A stretch of DNA of 64,000 nt from Hyphomonadaceae bacterium UBA5336 (lineage in GTDB: Bacteria; Pseudomonadota; Alphaproteobacteria; Caulobacterales; Hyphomonadaceae): positions 296,048 to 360,047 of the forward strand of contig DHQO01000023.1 in NCBI GenBank assembly GCA_002408125.1. The letters run 5' to 3'. Every line of letters starts with the position of its first letter. The first letter of the stretch is position 1. A program made the position numbers and the translations under genes. Below the pieces are notes generated by a model. That model searched no databases. It had not been told where the DNA came from and saw only the letters and a program-made list of their open reading frames with translations. Of this stretch, positions 52,957 to 62,331 are shown in pieces.

Positions 52957-55097
52957 CCTGCAATACTCCTCTGTGGATTGATGTGGCTGACATTGGTCTG
53001 CGTTTGGATATTCAGCACACCGGTTTCGTCGATGATGCCGTACATCCCGTCAGGCACGACGACCGAGGTCGTCGGGACCTGGATCACGGCGGGGCCGGAG
53101 ATGCGGTGCCCGGCGCGCAAGGCATTGTAGTCGTAGATCGGCGTGTCGACGAAGCCTTTGCGCCCGTCGAGACAGACTGGCCGTGTTGTCAGGATCGCCG
53201 GGGACGGATCTGCCGAAGGCGCTCGTTCCAGCGTTTCGAATTTAGGGTTCACCTCAAGCACGCCCCGGCCGCGAATGCGGAAGGTGATTGCGTGAATGCC
53301 GGCGCCGGCGAAGCCTGACCCCTCACCGAAAAGGCGGGCATACTGTTTCTCGAATTCGTCGACACAGGCCTCAAGCGTCTCGGCTGTGATCGGGCCCGGC
53401 GCCAGGGCTGTCGTGACTTCCTCAAGCTGGAGGCCGTAGCGAATGTCGATCTCGCGGTTGAGGATGATCCTGCTCACCTCAATGCCCTGACGCTCCATCG
53501 CCTGCAGGACTTCTGCCTCAAGGCGCGCGAAATTCTCCGCGACGCGGGCTGGATCGAGCGGTGCGGTCATCGGATCGGAATGCTCGCGGATCAGCACAAT
53601 GTCGGAAGAGGCAAGGCCGAAGGCCGAGAAGGCCGAAGCCACCGGGCCGAGTGGCACGACGACATTGGTGACCCCGATATGGGCTGAGTAGGCGGCGCAA
53701 TGGGCCGGTCCTGCGCCGCCGAAGGCATAGACCGTGAACTCCCGCGGATCATAGCCGCTTTCGACCACGATCTTGCGCAAGAGGTCGCCCGTCTGGGCGT
53801 TCTGAACGGCATAGATGGCCGCTGCGGCTTCTTCCACCGTCATGCCGAGCGGTTCGGCAATCTTGCGGCGGATGGCCTCTTCAGCCAGGTCCTTGCGGAT
53901 CGGACGAAGCCCACCGAGCAGGCCGGTCTCCGGAAGGATGCCAAGCACCAGATTTGCATCGGTGTTGGTAGGTTCCGTTCCGCCGGCGCCATAGCATGCC
54001 GGTCCAGGTACGGCTTGTGCCGACAAGGGGCCGACATGGAGATTCCCTCCGGTGTCGAGCCAGGCAATCGCCCCACCGCCAGACCCGATGGCATCCACCC
54101 TGAGCGACGGGACGTTGACAGGGTGCTGATTGACGATGGTCTGCGCGGCCCGAACGGGCTCGCCGCCGGCAATGATCCCGGCCAGGAAGGTCGTGCCCCC
54201 GACATCGGTTGCAATGACGTTTTTATGCCCAAGTCCCTCGGCCAGCTGCGCACAGCCCACAACACCACCCGTGAGAACGCCGCCGATCGTGGTGATCGCG
54301 GATGCGGCCGCCTCCGAGGCAGCAATGGCGCCCCCGGCACTTTGCATCACAAGCAGCGCGCCACGCAGGCCCTTGTTGCGAAGCTTTGTTTCCAGATCAT
54401 CGAGATAGAGTTTCAGGCCCGGCCCGATCTGCGTACTCATCACAGTTGTAGAATGGCGCGCAAACTCGCGAATCCGCGGGCTGACTTCTGATGAGAGTGC
54501 CACAAAGACCGTCGGATCCTGCTCATGAATAAGTTCGCGCAGACGCTGCTCATGCGCGCGATTGCGGAAGGACCAGAGTAGCGACACTGCAATCGCTTTC
54601 ACGCCCTCCTCGAGGATTTCGCGAATGACCTGCCGAGCCTCATCCTCATTCAGCGGAACGATTGCCTTACCGGCGCGATCAACGCGCTCGGTAACTTCCC
54701 GCGCCAGCTTGCGCTCAACAAGACCACGTGGTTTGGACTGGCCCATAATGTCCTGCAGTTCATGCTGCGGACGGCCCAGATAGCGGCCTTCCACATTCAT
54801 GATGAAGATTGAGTCGCGGTGCCCCTTGGTTGTGATGAACCCGATGCTGGGCACCTTGCCCATGACGAGCGCGTTCAGGGACGAGGTCGTGCCGTGCGCG
54901 ATGTGATCGGTGCGCGCAAGTAACTCATCGACAGGGAGCTTGAGCTCTTCTGCGAGCAGATCGATCCCATTCAACACGCCCTGACTATAGTCAGGCGGTG
55001 TCGATGGTGTCTTGGCGGAAATCATCGTTCCGTCAGGGCGCAGAGCAACCGCATCCGTGAAGGTGCCGCCGACATCAATTCCGATTACGTATCCCAT
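52953..55097 (-). CDS. HyuA/acetone-carboxylase-beta-like ATP-dependent subunit
   Basis: The 714-residue protein shows the ATPase start GIDVGGTFTDAVALRPDG, HGTTSSLNALV, the HyuA segment VATDVGGTTFLAGII-like block and GSGGGAIAWLD, and AFGGAGPAHCAAYS. HyuA-type subunits activate the substrate with ATP for ring opening (hydantoin, oxoproline) or carboxylation (acetone, acetophenone). GGAGGAGG before the ATG at 55097 decides the start; an earlier in-frame ATG at 55241 overlaps the TetR gene. It is followed by the fused HyuB gene, and the TetR gene lies 140 bases upstream. Confidence 0.9.
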   Translation of the reverse strand: MGYVIGIDVGGTFTDAVALRPDGTMISAKTPSTPPDYSQGVLNGIDLLAEELKLPVDELLARTDHIAHGTTSSLNALVMGKVPSIGFITTKGHRDSIFIMNVEGRYLGRPQHELQDIMGQSKPRGLVERKLAREVTERVDRAGKAIVPLNEDEARQVIREILEEGVKAIAVSLLWSFRNRAHEQRLRELIHEQDPTVFVALSSEVSPRIREFARHSTTVMSTQIGPGLKLYLDDLETKLRNKGLRGALLVMQSAGGAIAASEAAASAITTIGGVLTGGVVGCAQLAEGLGHKNVIATDVGGTTFLAGIIAGGEPVRAAQTIVNQHPVNVPSLRVDAIGSGGGAIAWLDTGGNLHVGPLSAQAVPGPACYGAGGTEPTNTDANLVLGILPETGLLGGLRPIRKDLAEEAIRRKIAEPLGMTVEEAAAAIYAVQNAQTGDLLRKIVVESGYDPREFTVYAFGGAGPAHCAAYSAHIGVTNVVVPLGPVASAFSAFGLASSDIVLIREHSDPMTAPLDPARVAENFARLEAEVLQAMERQGIEVSRIILNREIDIRYGLQLEEVTTALAPGPITAETLEACVDEFEKQYARLFGEGSGFAGAGIHAITFRIRGRGVLEVNPKFETLERAPSADPSPAILTTRPVCLDGRKGFVDTPIYDYNALRAGHRISGPAVIQVPTTSVVVPDGMYGIIDETGVLNIQTQTNVSHINPQRSIAG

Positions 55098-55237
55098 ATC
55101 CTCCTCCCGTTCCTCGCTGGCCGGTTCTGAACCGGCCCTGGTTTTTCCGAACAGGCCCAGCCATCCCGTCCGCGTACGATTTCGTCTGTTGCGCCGTTGT
55201 GTGCCCTCGGTCGGGCTGTGATGGCCAAAGGCGCGGC

Positions 55238-55972
55238 TCAACTTCTGTTCTCAGCCCTCGGGACGGCCTCAGCTTTCGTGTCTTCCAGCGCGATCTTTTC
55301 GCTGAGGGCTGTCAGCAGCACGATGAGCTGGCGGAAGACCTTGCGCATGTCAGGACCATCCCCGAAGTCCCAGGCGAAGAAAGCGCCATCGATAAGGGAG
55401 CGGCAGAATTCCGCGTATTCTTCAGCGACCAGCCGCACGACCGTGGGATTGTGATCACTGAAGAGTTTTTCCAGGAGCGCATGCCACCACAGGCGCGCAG
55501 AGTTGCGGACCTCCACTATAACTTTGCGGACTTCCTCCGGCATGTCTTTCCGTTCCAGCCCGAGCAATAGAAGGAAGCGCAGGAAGAGCGGATCTTCTTC
55601 AAGTGCCCGCCCGGCCTGGTCCGCGATGTCCTCAATGGTTCGCTCCTCCCAGTTGGAGGTGTCGTCGAGATCGAACTGGCTGAAGAAATAGCCTGCCTTC
55701 CAGTGAACCACTTCTGCGAACAGGTTCTCCTTGCTCGAGAAGTGCCAGTAGAGCGAGCTGGCCGGGCAGCCGGCAGCCTTGCAGATCATTGAAATCGAGG
55801 TTCCGGAAAAGCCCTTGGTTGCCATGATCCTGGCGGCGGCTTCCAGAATTGCCTGCCGTGAGTCCGCTTCGGCCGATCGATTTGTCTCGGACGTTTTCTT
55901 GCCAGTTTTCGCCATCCGCTTTGATGCTCCCGATTTGCCAGATTGAATGGGCACGATGTTGGATTCCGTCAT
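55238..55972 (-). CDS. TetR-family transcriptional regulator
   Basis: The 244-residue protein has an N-terminal TetR helix-turn-helix after a ~35-residue basic leader: AILEAAARIMATKGFSGTS followed by ISMICKAAGCPASSLYWHF. The rest is a helical ligand-binding domain with GLERKDMPEEVRKVIVEVR. Regulators of this kind usually bind 15-20-bp palindromes and release them on binding a pathway ligand. It is located between the TonB receptor and the HyuA gene, both in the same direction. It is a candidate for the protein that binds the three TGTANYGWTYGWTACA sites, but this is inferred. Confidence 0.9.
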   Translation of the reverse strand: MTESNIVPIQSGKSGASKRMAKTGKKTSETNRSAEADSRQAILEAAARIMATKGFSGTSISMICKAAGCPASSLYWHFSSKENLFAEVVHWKAGYFFSQFDLDDTSNWEERTIEDIADQAGRALEEDPLFLRFLLLLGLERKDMPEEVRKVIVEVRNSARLWWHALLEKLFSDHNPTVVRLVAEEYAEFCRSLIDGAFFAWDFGDGPDMRKVFRQLIVLLTALSEKIALEDTKAEAVPRAENRS

Positions 55973-56116
55973 GGTACTATTCTTGAGTAGAGGATAGAAA
56001 ACCGAGCGTCTTGCCCATTGCCAGCAGGCACCATTCGTCCCCAGTCGAACATGTATTCAGAGATGATACTCATGGGATCTCCCTAGGAGTGATGGCTGCT
56101 GGCATCCGCATGGGCC

Positions 56117-58396
56117 TTAATAGTCGAAGCTGATGGTTACGCCGTAGGTGCGAGGTGGTTTGACGAAGCCGACGACCGGAGAACCGAGAAGGGCCGAGGC
56201 CACCTGACCGGCTGAGCGGATCTCTTCGTCCCCGATATTGCGAACGAAACCCGAAAGGCGGATGCCGTTGTCGAGCGCATAGGTGATGTATGCGTTCTGG
56301 ATATCGTAGGCTTCCTGCGAGATCTCATCGCGATTGAACGCGCTGAAATAGACCTGATCAGACCAGTAGCTCTCTGCGCGCAGGGTCAGCGAAGCGTTGG
56401 GCAGGTCGAATGTGTACTGGACCCCGAGATCGACGGTGTAGTCGGGCGCCTGGGGCAGGGCATTTCCGGAAAGGTTGAAAGCGGGCACTCCGTTTTCGTC
56501 CAGCGTAACACCATCGCCTGCCGGGCGCGCCTGGTCTGCCGTGATGTATTCATCAAAGCGGGCATTCAGCAGGCTGGCATTGAGATTGAACTCGAGATTG
56601 TCGACAGGCTCGAAGGTGAACTCGCCTTCCACGCCATAGACCTCTGCAACCGCTGCGTTTTCGAGGACGACAAGCTCGCCCTGTACCTTGCCGACCTGCA
56701 GATCCGAATAGTCGTAGTAGAAGCTTGCAATATTGGCTCTCAGCCGGTGACTGAAGAGAGTGGACTTCAGGCCGGCTTCATAAGCATCGACTTCCTCGGG
56801 TTCGAGGACCGGACCGGCAGACCCGAGATTGTAGGTCCCCGCCTTGAACCCGCGCGAGAAGGAGGCGTAGAGCAGGGTGTCGGGTGTCAGGTCGTAGTCG
56901 ATGCCGATCTTCGGGGTAAAGGACTCGAAGGTCTGATCGTCATTGTGGACAGGAAACCGTGGTTCATTATCGGGTGAGAAGACCCGGTCGAAATCGAAAT
57001 CCGACTGGTCGGCGACGGTCTTGTGCTCCCAGCTGTAACGCGCACCGAGCGTAATCCGCAGCCTGTCGGTCAGCGAGTAGGTGTCCTGCGCAAAGAGGGC
57101 GGCAGCTTCGGTTTCCAGCTGACCACCCGCATAAAAGCCCTGAACGAACAGATCGGGGCCGCCGACCGCCAGGAGGTTGAGCGGTGCAATGAATTCGCCG
57201 TCTATTTCCTCGTTCAGGTAGAATACCCCGACCACGAGCTTATGGCGGTCTGTGTCCCAGTTGAGCTGAAATTCCTGAGAATACTGGTCGGAGACTTCCG
57301 TCAGATCCAGCGGGAAGAGATCGACGCCGAGCGGATTGATGTCCGTGTGCAGGAAATAATCGCTCCGGCGATAGGAGGTCAGGGACCGCAGTGTGATCTC
57401 ATCGTTCAGGAAATATGAGATATCGGCGCGCGTCCCCCAGAATTCCGCACGCGTTTCAGGGTCCTGAACGGTTGAAACATCCAGTTCGCTGGTCGGAACC
57501 TGTCCGCCGAGCAAGATTGCCGTCGGGGTGATCGGATCGCCGTCCACGGTAAAGCCCGCCGGCCCAAAATAGTGATAGGTGTTCGAGCGATCATCCGACT
57601 GGTAGTAATCGGCGCCAAGCAGGATGTTCAGCTTGTCACTCGGCTCGAACAGAAGCTGGCCGCGAACAGCCTGGGAATTCTTCGAGTCGATATCGGTCCC
57701 GGAATAGATGTTTTCGCCATAGCCGGACCGGTCCTGTAGCTGGGCGGAGAGCCGGGCCGCGACGGTCTCACTCAGGCCACCTGAAATGTACCCATCGGTT
57801 TTGAGCAGGTCATAGTTCCCGACCGTCAGGCTGGCGCCGGCCTCGAAGTCGAAAGTCGGGCGATTGGTGATGATGTTCACAGATCCACCTGTGGCGTTGC
57901 GGCCATACAGCGTGCCTTGCGGCCCACGTAGCACCTCAATGCGGTCAACGTCATAAAAGGAAGCCAGTGCGGCGCCCGAGCGCGAGAAGAAGACGCCGTC
58001 CTGGTTGAAGGCAACGCTGCTTTCCGCGCCGGTCGAAATATTGTCGACGCCGATGCCGCGCAGGGTGAGGCGCGCCTGCCCAATCTGTTCCGATACGTTG
58101 AGTCCCGGCACGCTGGAACCAATCGAGCTTAAGTCGGAGGCGCCTCTTTCCGCCAGCGTGTCACCGCTGATGGCGGACACGGCCAGCGGGATTTCCTGGA
58201 TTGATTCCGCCCGGCGCTGGGCGGTCACAACAATTGTGTCCAGTTGGGCTTCCTGATCCTCGATTTCCTCATCTGCTGGCGCGTCTGTGACGTCCTGAGC
58301 AAATGATGTTGCCGGTGCGATAGATAATATTGCGGCCAGAACCAGGCTGGATGTCGCACATTTTTTTCCCGCAAGTAACACGTCCATAGTCGTCAT
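56117..58396 (-). CDS. TonB-dependent outer-membrane receptor
   Basis: The 759-residue receptor has a signal peptide ending FAQDV, a short acidic stretch, and a plug opening LDTIVVTAQRRAESIQEIPLA, then GPQGTLYGRNATGGSVNIIT. The barrel ends TYGVTISFDY. It starts 66 bases after the Rieske oxygenase gene and so is probably the last gene of the monooxygenase - dioxygenase - Rieske unit. Uptake of the aromatic substrate is inferred from that arrangement. Confidence 0.93.
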   Translation of the reverse strand: MTTMDVLLAGKKCATSSLVLAAILSIAPATSFAQDVTDAPADEEIEDQEAQLDTIVVTAQRRAESIQEIPLAVSAISGDTLAERGASDLSSIGSSVPGLNVSEQIGQARLTLRGIGVDNISTGAESSVAFNQDGVFFSRSGAALASFYDVDRIEVLRGPQGTLYGRNATGGSVNIITNRPTFDFEAGASLTVGNYDLLKTDGYISGGLSETVAARLSAQLQDRSGYGENIYSGTDIDSKNSQAVRGQLLFEPSDKLNILLGADYYQSDDRSNTYHYFGPAGFTVDGDPITPTAILLGGQVPTSELDVSTVQDPETRAEFWGTRADISYFLNDEITLRSLTSYRRSDYFLHTDINPLGVDLFPLDLTEVSDQYSQEFQLNWDTDRHKLVVGVFYLNEEIDGEFIAPLNLLAVGGPDLFVQGFYAGGQLETEAAALFAQDTYSLTDRLRITLGARYSWEHKTVADQSDFDFDRVFSPDNEPRFPVHNDDQTFESFTPKIGIDYDLTPDTLLYASFSRGFKAGTYNLGSAGPVLEPEEVDAYEAGLKSTLFSHRLRANIASFYYDYSDLQVGKVQGELVVLENAAVAEVYGVEGEFTFEPVDNLEFNLNASLLNARFDEYITADQARPAGDGVTLDENGVPAFNLSGNALPQAPDYTVDLGVQYTFDLPNASLTLRAESYWSDQVYFSAFNRDEISQEAYDIQNAYITYALDNGIRLSGFVRNIGDEEIRSAGQVASALLGSPVVGFVKPPRTYGVTISFDY

Positions 58397-58462
58397 TTCG
58401 ACGTTCCTCTCCCTGGTGTCATTCTTGATTATCTTGAGTATTCGGCGGCGTCTGATGCTGGT

Positions 58463-59524
58463 TTAGGCGGTCTCCTCGGCGTCCTGTCTGGCTTCTTCGC
58501 GGCACATTTTCTGGAGACGGCGGCGAACCATGATCGCGGCACGGTCGTTTGGCAGAATTGCAGGCTTCAGCGACCAGAAATCAGCGCCACCCATCCGCTC
58601 TTCCACGGCTTCGATCATCGGATTGTCTTCTTCCTTGAAAACACGCCGCTGGGCGTCACCGATCATCTTCACCTTCCATTCCTCGGATTCATCGAAGGTG
58701 CCCGATGAGCCAAAGAAGTAGTGGGTGGTCCCGTCAGTCTCCGGCGTGAATATGTGGAAGGCAAAGCCATGCGGATCCTGCACGCGTTCGACGCCTGGCG
58801 GCACGGCGCCGAATTCCAGGATCATGCTGGTGGGGGCCATCCAGACGATGTTGATCCACTGGTCGCAGGGTTCGCCGGTCATGGCGCCGAAACCGCCAGT
58901 GGTGCCCGGCATCCACAGGTCTGCGCGGATCTTCCCGTCTTCCTCGCTCACCTGCACTTCGGCAGAGCGCATGGTTTCGTTGCCGAGAGAGCCCACATGA
59001 AGAAAGTTGACGTGCGAGAGATCCATCAGATTGTCGATCTCAAGCAGGCAATTCCCTTTCACATGGAGGTAATTGCCCAGGTTCTGCAGACCGGCACCCG
59101 CAGGCGGGACAAGGCTGAGATCCGGGATCAGGCTGTCATCGGCAAGTGCTGGCTCGCCCATCCAGATCCAGAAGATCCGGTGTCTCTCGACAAGAGGATA
59201 GACGTGGACCTTGGCTCCGGGCGGGATGTACCCGTTTCCCGCCGGATTGGCGTCGCATTGCCCGCGGCTGTTGAAATGCAGGCCGTGATAGCCGCACTCC
59301 ACGCCGGTTTCGGTCTTGTGCCCCATGCTCAGGGGCGCAAACCGATGCGGACAGCGGTCTTCACAGGCGACGAGCTCTCCATCCCCCAGCCGGTAGATGA
59401 GCACAGGCTCACCCAACAGCCGGCGTGAGAAGAGACCGTCTTCAATCTCGCTCGCCCACGCGGCCATATACCATGCGTTGCGAGGAAACTGGCCCGGGCG
59501 CAAAGCAGTGCTAGCCGGCGACAC
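58463..59524 (-). CDS. Rieske oxygenase, VanA-like O-demethylase/hydroxylase
   Basis: The 353-residue oxygenase has the Rieske cluster ligands C58, H60, C77 and H80 (CPHR and CGYH). The mononuclear-iron region is NLMDLSHVNFLHVGSLGNE with H171 and H176. This pattern resembles vanillate O-demethylase oxygenase and other class IA enzymes that demethylate or hydroxylate aromatic rings. No reductase gene is visible in the window. The start is GTG at 59524, overlapping the end of the extradiol dioxygenase gene by 14 bases, because the NAWYMAAW segment of the Rieske domain must be included and GGGGT lies upstream. In-frame TTG at 59503 is an alternative. Confidence 0.85.
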   Translation of the reverse strand: MSPASTALRPGQFPRNAWYMAAWASEIEDGLFSRRLLGEPVLIYRLGDGELVACEDRCPHRFAPLSMGHKTETGVECGYHGLHFNSRGQCDANPAGNGYIPPGAKVHVYPLVERHRIFWIWMGEPALADDSLIPDLSLVPPAGAGLQNLGNYLHVKGNCLLEIDNLMDLSHVNFLHVGSLGNETMRSAEVQVSEEDGKIRADLWMPGTTGGFGAMTGEPCDQWINIVWMAPTSMILEFGAVPPGVERVQDPHGFAFHIFTPETDGTTHYFFGSSGTFDESEEWKVKMIGDAQRRVFKEEDNPMIEAVEERMGGADFWSLKPAILPNDRAAIMVRRRLQKMCREEARQDAEETA

Positions 59525-60380
59525 GGTGACCCCACATGGAGAAATAGTCGTAGGAGGTCGGCTCCCACGCGCCAGGTTGGACCTTGATACAGTTCGCGGC
59601 CACTTCCAGCCGGAAGCCCGACGGGGTCGTGCAATAGAACGAGACAGCGTGATCGTTTGGATGCTCGCCGAGGGTGATGGTGATCGGGATTTCTGCCTCG
59701 GCAACACGCGCCTGTGCTTTCAGGACGTCCATGAGGTCGACAGGCTCGATCATGATGTGATCGATTTTCCGGCTCGTCTCGAAGGGAAATTGCGCATAGG
59801 CGATCGAGTGGTGGCGCGGGTTCAGGTGCATGAAGGTCACCTGGACTTTCGAGTCTCCGAAATTGGAGAATATGTGGTCGCTGAGCCCGGCGCCGGTTGC
59901 CTTGGCGAAGAACGCCTCGCAGGCAGCATAATCCTTGGCATTGACCGCGATGTGACCCAGGCCTTCATCGCCAGTCACATAGCCCTGCATCGGCTCTTTC
60001 GGCGCGAAGGGTGTATCGGCATCCTGGCAACCGAAGACGATTTCGTGCTGCAGGCCTTCAGGATCACGAAAGGTGACGTACCGATCCGCAGCCCGCAGTT
60101 CAGCACCTGCACTGGTTCCTGTCTCAAAGGGAATGTTAGCCTGCTTCAGGTGCTCGACGGCGCGGTCGAATTCCTCAGCTGTGTCGACTTCGAAGCCGCT
60201 GAAGGCGTGGTCGTCGGCCGCACCCTCGGTAAGGATGAACCGGCGGGCCTTTTCATCCATGCGCAAGCACAGGGCATTGGGCAATTCGACCGGCTGCAAG
60301 CCCACCAGGTCTCCGAATCTTTTCCATTCATCAAGGCGTGAGGCTTCCACGCCAACATAAGCCAGTTTGAGACTCATCAT
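59511..60380 (-). CDS. Extradiol ring-cleavage dioxygenase (BphC/HsaC type)
   Basis: The 289-residue enzyme is a two-domain type I extradiol dioxygenase. Iron ligands are H143 (LGHIAVN), H208 (IDHIMIEP) and E259 (FRLEV). Second-shell H191 (NPRHHS), H244 and Y249 are also in their usual places. The family opens catechols next to the hydroxyl groups, with dihydroxybiphenyl and steroid catechols as known substrates. It is 17 bases downstream of the FAD monooxygenase gene. The meta-cleavage product would go to the hydrolase at 45644. Confidence 0.93.
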   Translation of the reverse strand: MMSLKLAYVGVEASRLDEWKRFGDLVGLQPVELPNALCLRMDEKARRFILTEGAADDHAFSGFEVDTAEEFDRAVEHLKQANIPFETGTSAGAELRAADRYVTFRDPEGLQHEIVFGCQDADTPFAPKEPMQGYVTGDEGLGHIAVNAKDYAACEAFFAKATGAGLSDHIFSNFGDSKVQVTFMHLNPRHHSIAYAQFPFETSRKIDHIMIEPVDLMDVLKAQARVAEAEIPITITLGEHPNDHAVSFYCTTPSGFRLEVAANCIKVQPGAWEPTSYDYFSMWGHRVAG

Positions 60381-60397
60381 ATTCTCCCTTGAATAAG

Positions 60398-62062
60398 TTA
60401 TGCTTCCTGCGTGATTGCTGCGCCGCAGACCTGCGCAATGATTGCTTCCGGGTCGGATGGGGCGGTGTTCGAGCGCCAGGCGATGCGGTCATCTGGCCGT
60501 ACGAGAACGAGGTTGTGGTCATAAAGGCGGCTGGCCTTGGGCTCATGCGCGATGTCGATGACCTGGAGGGGGAGATCACGAGCCGCTGCTGCCTCTGTCA
60601 GCCCGGAGATGTTAATGTCATCGTCAGAGACCAGAAGCGTGAACCCATGTCCCAGCTTGTCGAGCAGGGGGGTTCCGGTTTCCACAAAGACAAAATGAGG
60701 AACCCGGCAGCCCGGCACGGTCGAGGGCGTGTATTCCGACACCTTGAGAGGCGGCGCCTCGCCCTCGTCATAGATAATAAGGGGCGATTGGTCATAATGA
60801 TGACCGAAATTGAGCCCTTCCGCATTGAACTGGTGGCTGTCGGTGTCGAGCAGACGGTTGCGAAGGAGCTGGCGGACTTCGGCGCCTTTCTTGCCACGCT
60901 TTTCGGTGCCGGCGCGCAGCGCCTCGTCCTGGGTAATTCCGTGCTGGACGGTGGCCATACGGACCGCCTCGTTGGAGGTGTTCACGCCGACAGGACGGCG
61001 CTCTGCTTCATAGGCGTCGAGAATGGCTTCCGGCGCCCAGCCCTGGACCACGCCGGCCAGCATCCAGGTCAAACCGAGACCGTCCTCGATGCCGGTATTC
61101 ATGCCGTGGCCGGCATATGGCGGCCAGGCATGGGCCGCGTCGCCAGCAAGGAATACATTGCCTGACCGGTAGGTCTCGGCGACAACCCGGCTGAACTTCC
61201 AGGTTTCGATTCCGAGTACTTCGTACTCGATATCGCAGCCCATCAACTCACGAATCTGGCGATCGTACTCCTCTTCGGTAACCCCGCTGGCGCCTTCCGG
61301 GATCATGCAGTGGGTCAGCCAGAGATCGGTCCCGTTGATCGGGATGATATTGCCGAAGCTGTCAGGATTGATGACCCAGTTCATCCAACCCGGCTCGACT
61401 GCGAAATTCTTCAACACGTCGTTGGAGCGGAAAAAGATGGATTGCGTATGGCCCAGGCCGGTCGTCCCGCCCGACATCTTGATGCCGAGCTGGCGGCGCA
61501 TGGTTGAACGCCCACCATCACAAGCCATCACATATTTGGAAGAGCTCTTTCCTGTTTCGCCGGTCAGCAGATTCCTGAAAGCCAGTTCAACGCGGTCGTC
61601 GGTCTGCTCGACACCGGTCACCTCGTGAGAATACCGGATCTCGACACCGGGCTGGGCAAGTGCGTGGGTCCGCAGGACGCGCTCCAGATACATCTGACTG
61701 CTGCGATGGGAGCGTTCAGCCGATGGCCACCCCCCATCATGCGAAAAGCGGTCGTTCTCGAAGCGGCCCGCCGAGGAGGTCAGCTTGTATCGGGTGATTT
61801 GCTTGCCATTGATGCGGGTCATGAAGACCACATCGGCTGAATAATCCGGAGGAAGCCCCGTTTTGCGGTAGACCTCGCTACAGCCGAAGCGCCGAAGAAA
61901 CTCCATCGTGCGCGCACTGGTCGTGTTGCAGCGCGAATGCATGGGCTCTTCGTCGGACCGGGCCTCCAGAATGAGCGATGGAATGCCCCGATAGGCAAGA
62001 TCCATTGCCGAAAGCAGGCCCACTGGCCCGGCGCCGACGATCACGATTGGATGTTCGCTCAT
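60398..62062 (-). CDS. FAD-dependent aromatic monooxygenase (MhpA/PheA-like)
   Basis: The 554-residue flavin monooxygenase has GAGPVG (10-15) for FAD, CDGGRS (181-186) and GDAAHAWPPYAGHGMN (307-322). Its C-terminal thioredoxin-like domain places it in the phenol hydroxylase / 3-(3-hydroxyphenyl)propionate hydroxylase group. It would add a hydroxyl group ortho to an existing phenol and so make the catechol for the dioxygenase. It leads the unit ending with the TonB receptor at 56117. Operator copy 3 starts 39 bases upstream of the ATG. Confidence 0.92.
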   Translation of the reverse strand: MSEHPIVIVGAGPVGLLSAMDLAYRGIPSLILEARSDEEPMHSRCNTTSARTMEFLRRFGCSEVYRKTGLPPDYSADVVFMTRINGKQITRYKLTSSAGRFENDRFSHDGGWPSAERSHRSSQMYLERVLRTHALAQPGVEIRYSHEVTGVEQTDDRVELAFRNLLTGETGKSSSKYVMACDGGRSTMRRQLGIKMSGGTTGLGHTQSIFFRSNDVLKNFAVEPGWMNWVINPDSFGNIIPINGTDLWLTHCMIPEGASGVTEEEYDRQIRELMGCDIEYEVLGIETWKFSRVVAETYRSGNVFLAGDAAHAWPPYAGHGMNTGIEDGLGLTWMLAGVVQGWAPEAILDAYEAERRPVGVNTSNEAVRMATVQHGITQDEALRAGTEKRGKKGAEVRQLLRNRLLDTDSHQFNAEGLNFGHHYDQSPLIIYDEGEAPPLKVSEYTPSTVPGCRVPHFVFVETGTPLLDKLGHGFTLLVSDDDINISGLTEAAAARDLPLQVIDIAHEPKASRLYDHNLVLVRPDDRIAWRSNTAPSDPEAIIAQVCGAAITQEA

Positions 62063-62100
62063 TCTCCTCCCCTAAACTCATCTGATCTATCTTTTTTGTA

Positions 62101-62116
62101 TGTAACGTTCGTTACA
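62101..62116. promoter_or_regulatory. Operator copy 3 of TGTANYGWTYGWTACA
   Basis: TGTAACG-TT-CGTTACA has perfect 7-base arms. It lies directly in front of the monooxygenase gene. Flanks TTGTA and GA are shared with the copy at 50285. Confidence 0.6.
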
Positions 62117-62331
62117 GATCTAACGATGATGAGCAATCTATCCTGTGTCAAGCAGAAAATCATGGAAAAGACTTCCTGTAATGAGCTTCGGTCCGACTCT
62201 GTAGTGATGAATACAGATCGCGTGTTTCGGCGTATGGTCCCAGATCGTCTGGTACAGTCCCCATAAGTGTTCAGACCAGAAGAAAAGAAAAATCCGGTCC
62301 GGGACCGCACGTGAATATGATGACTGCGACC

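Noticed and set aside
56061..56077. GTATTCAGAGATGATAC as an operator of the TetR gene
   Set aside because: Only four outer base pairs match; the inner positions are not symmetric and the spacing differs from the three repeated sites.
59525..59707. 61-codon N-terminal extension of the Rieske frame
   Set aside because: It lies within the dioxygenase gene, has a low-complexity Ser/Arg/Pro composition and no Rieske-family similarity.
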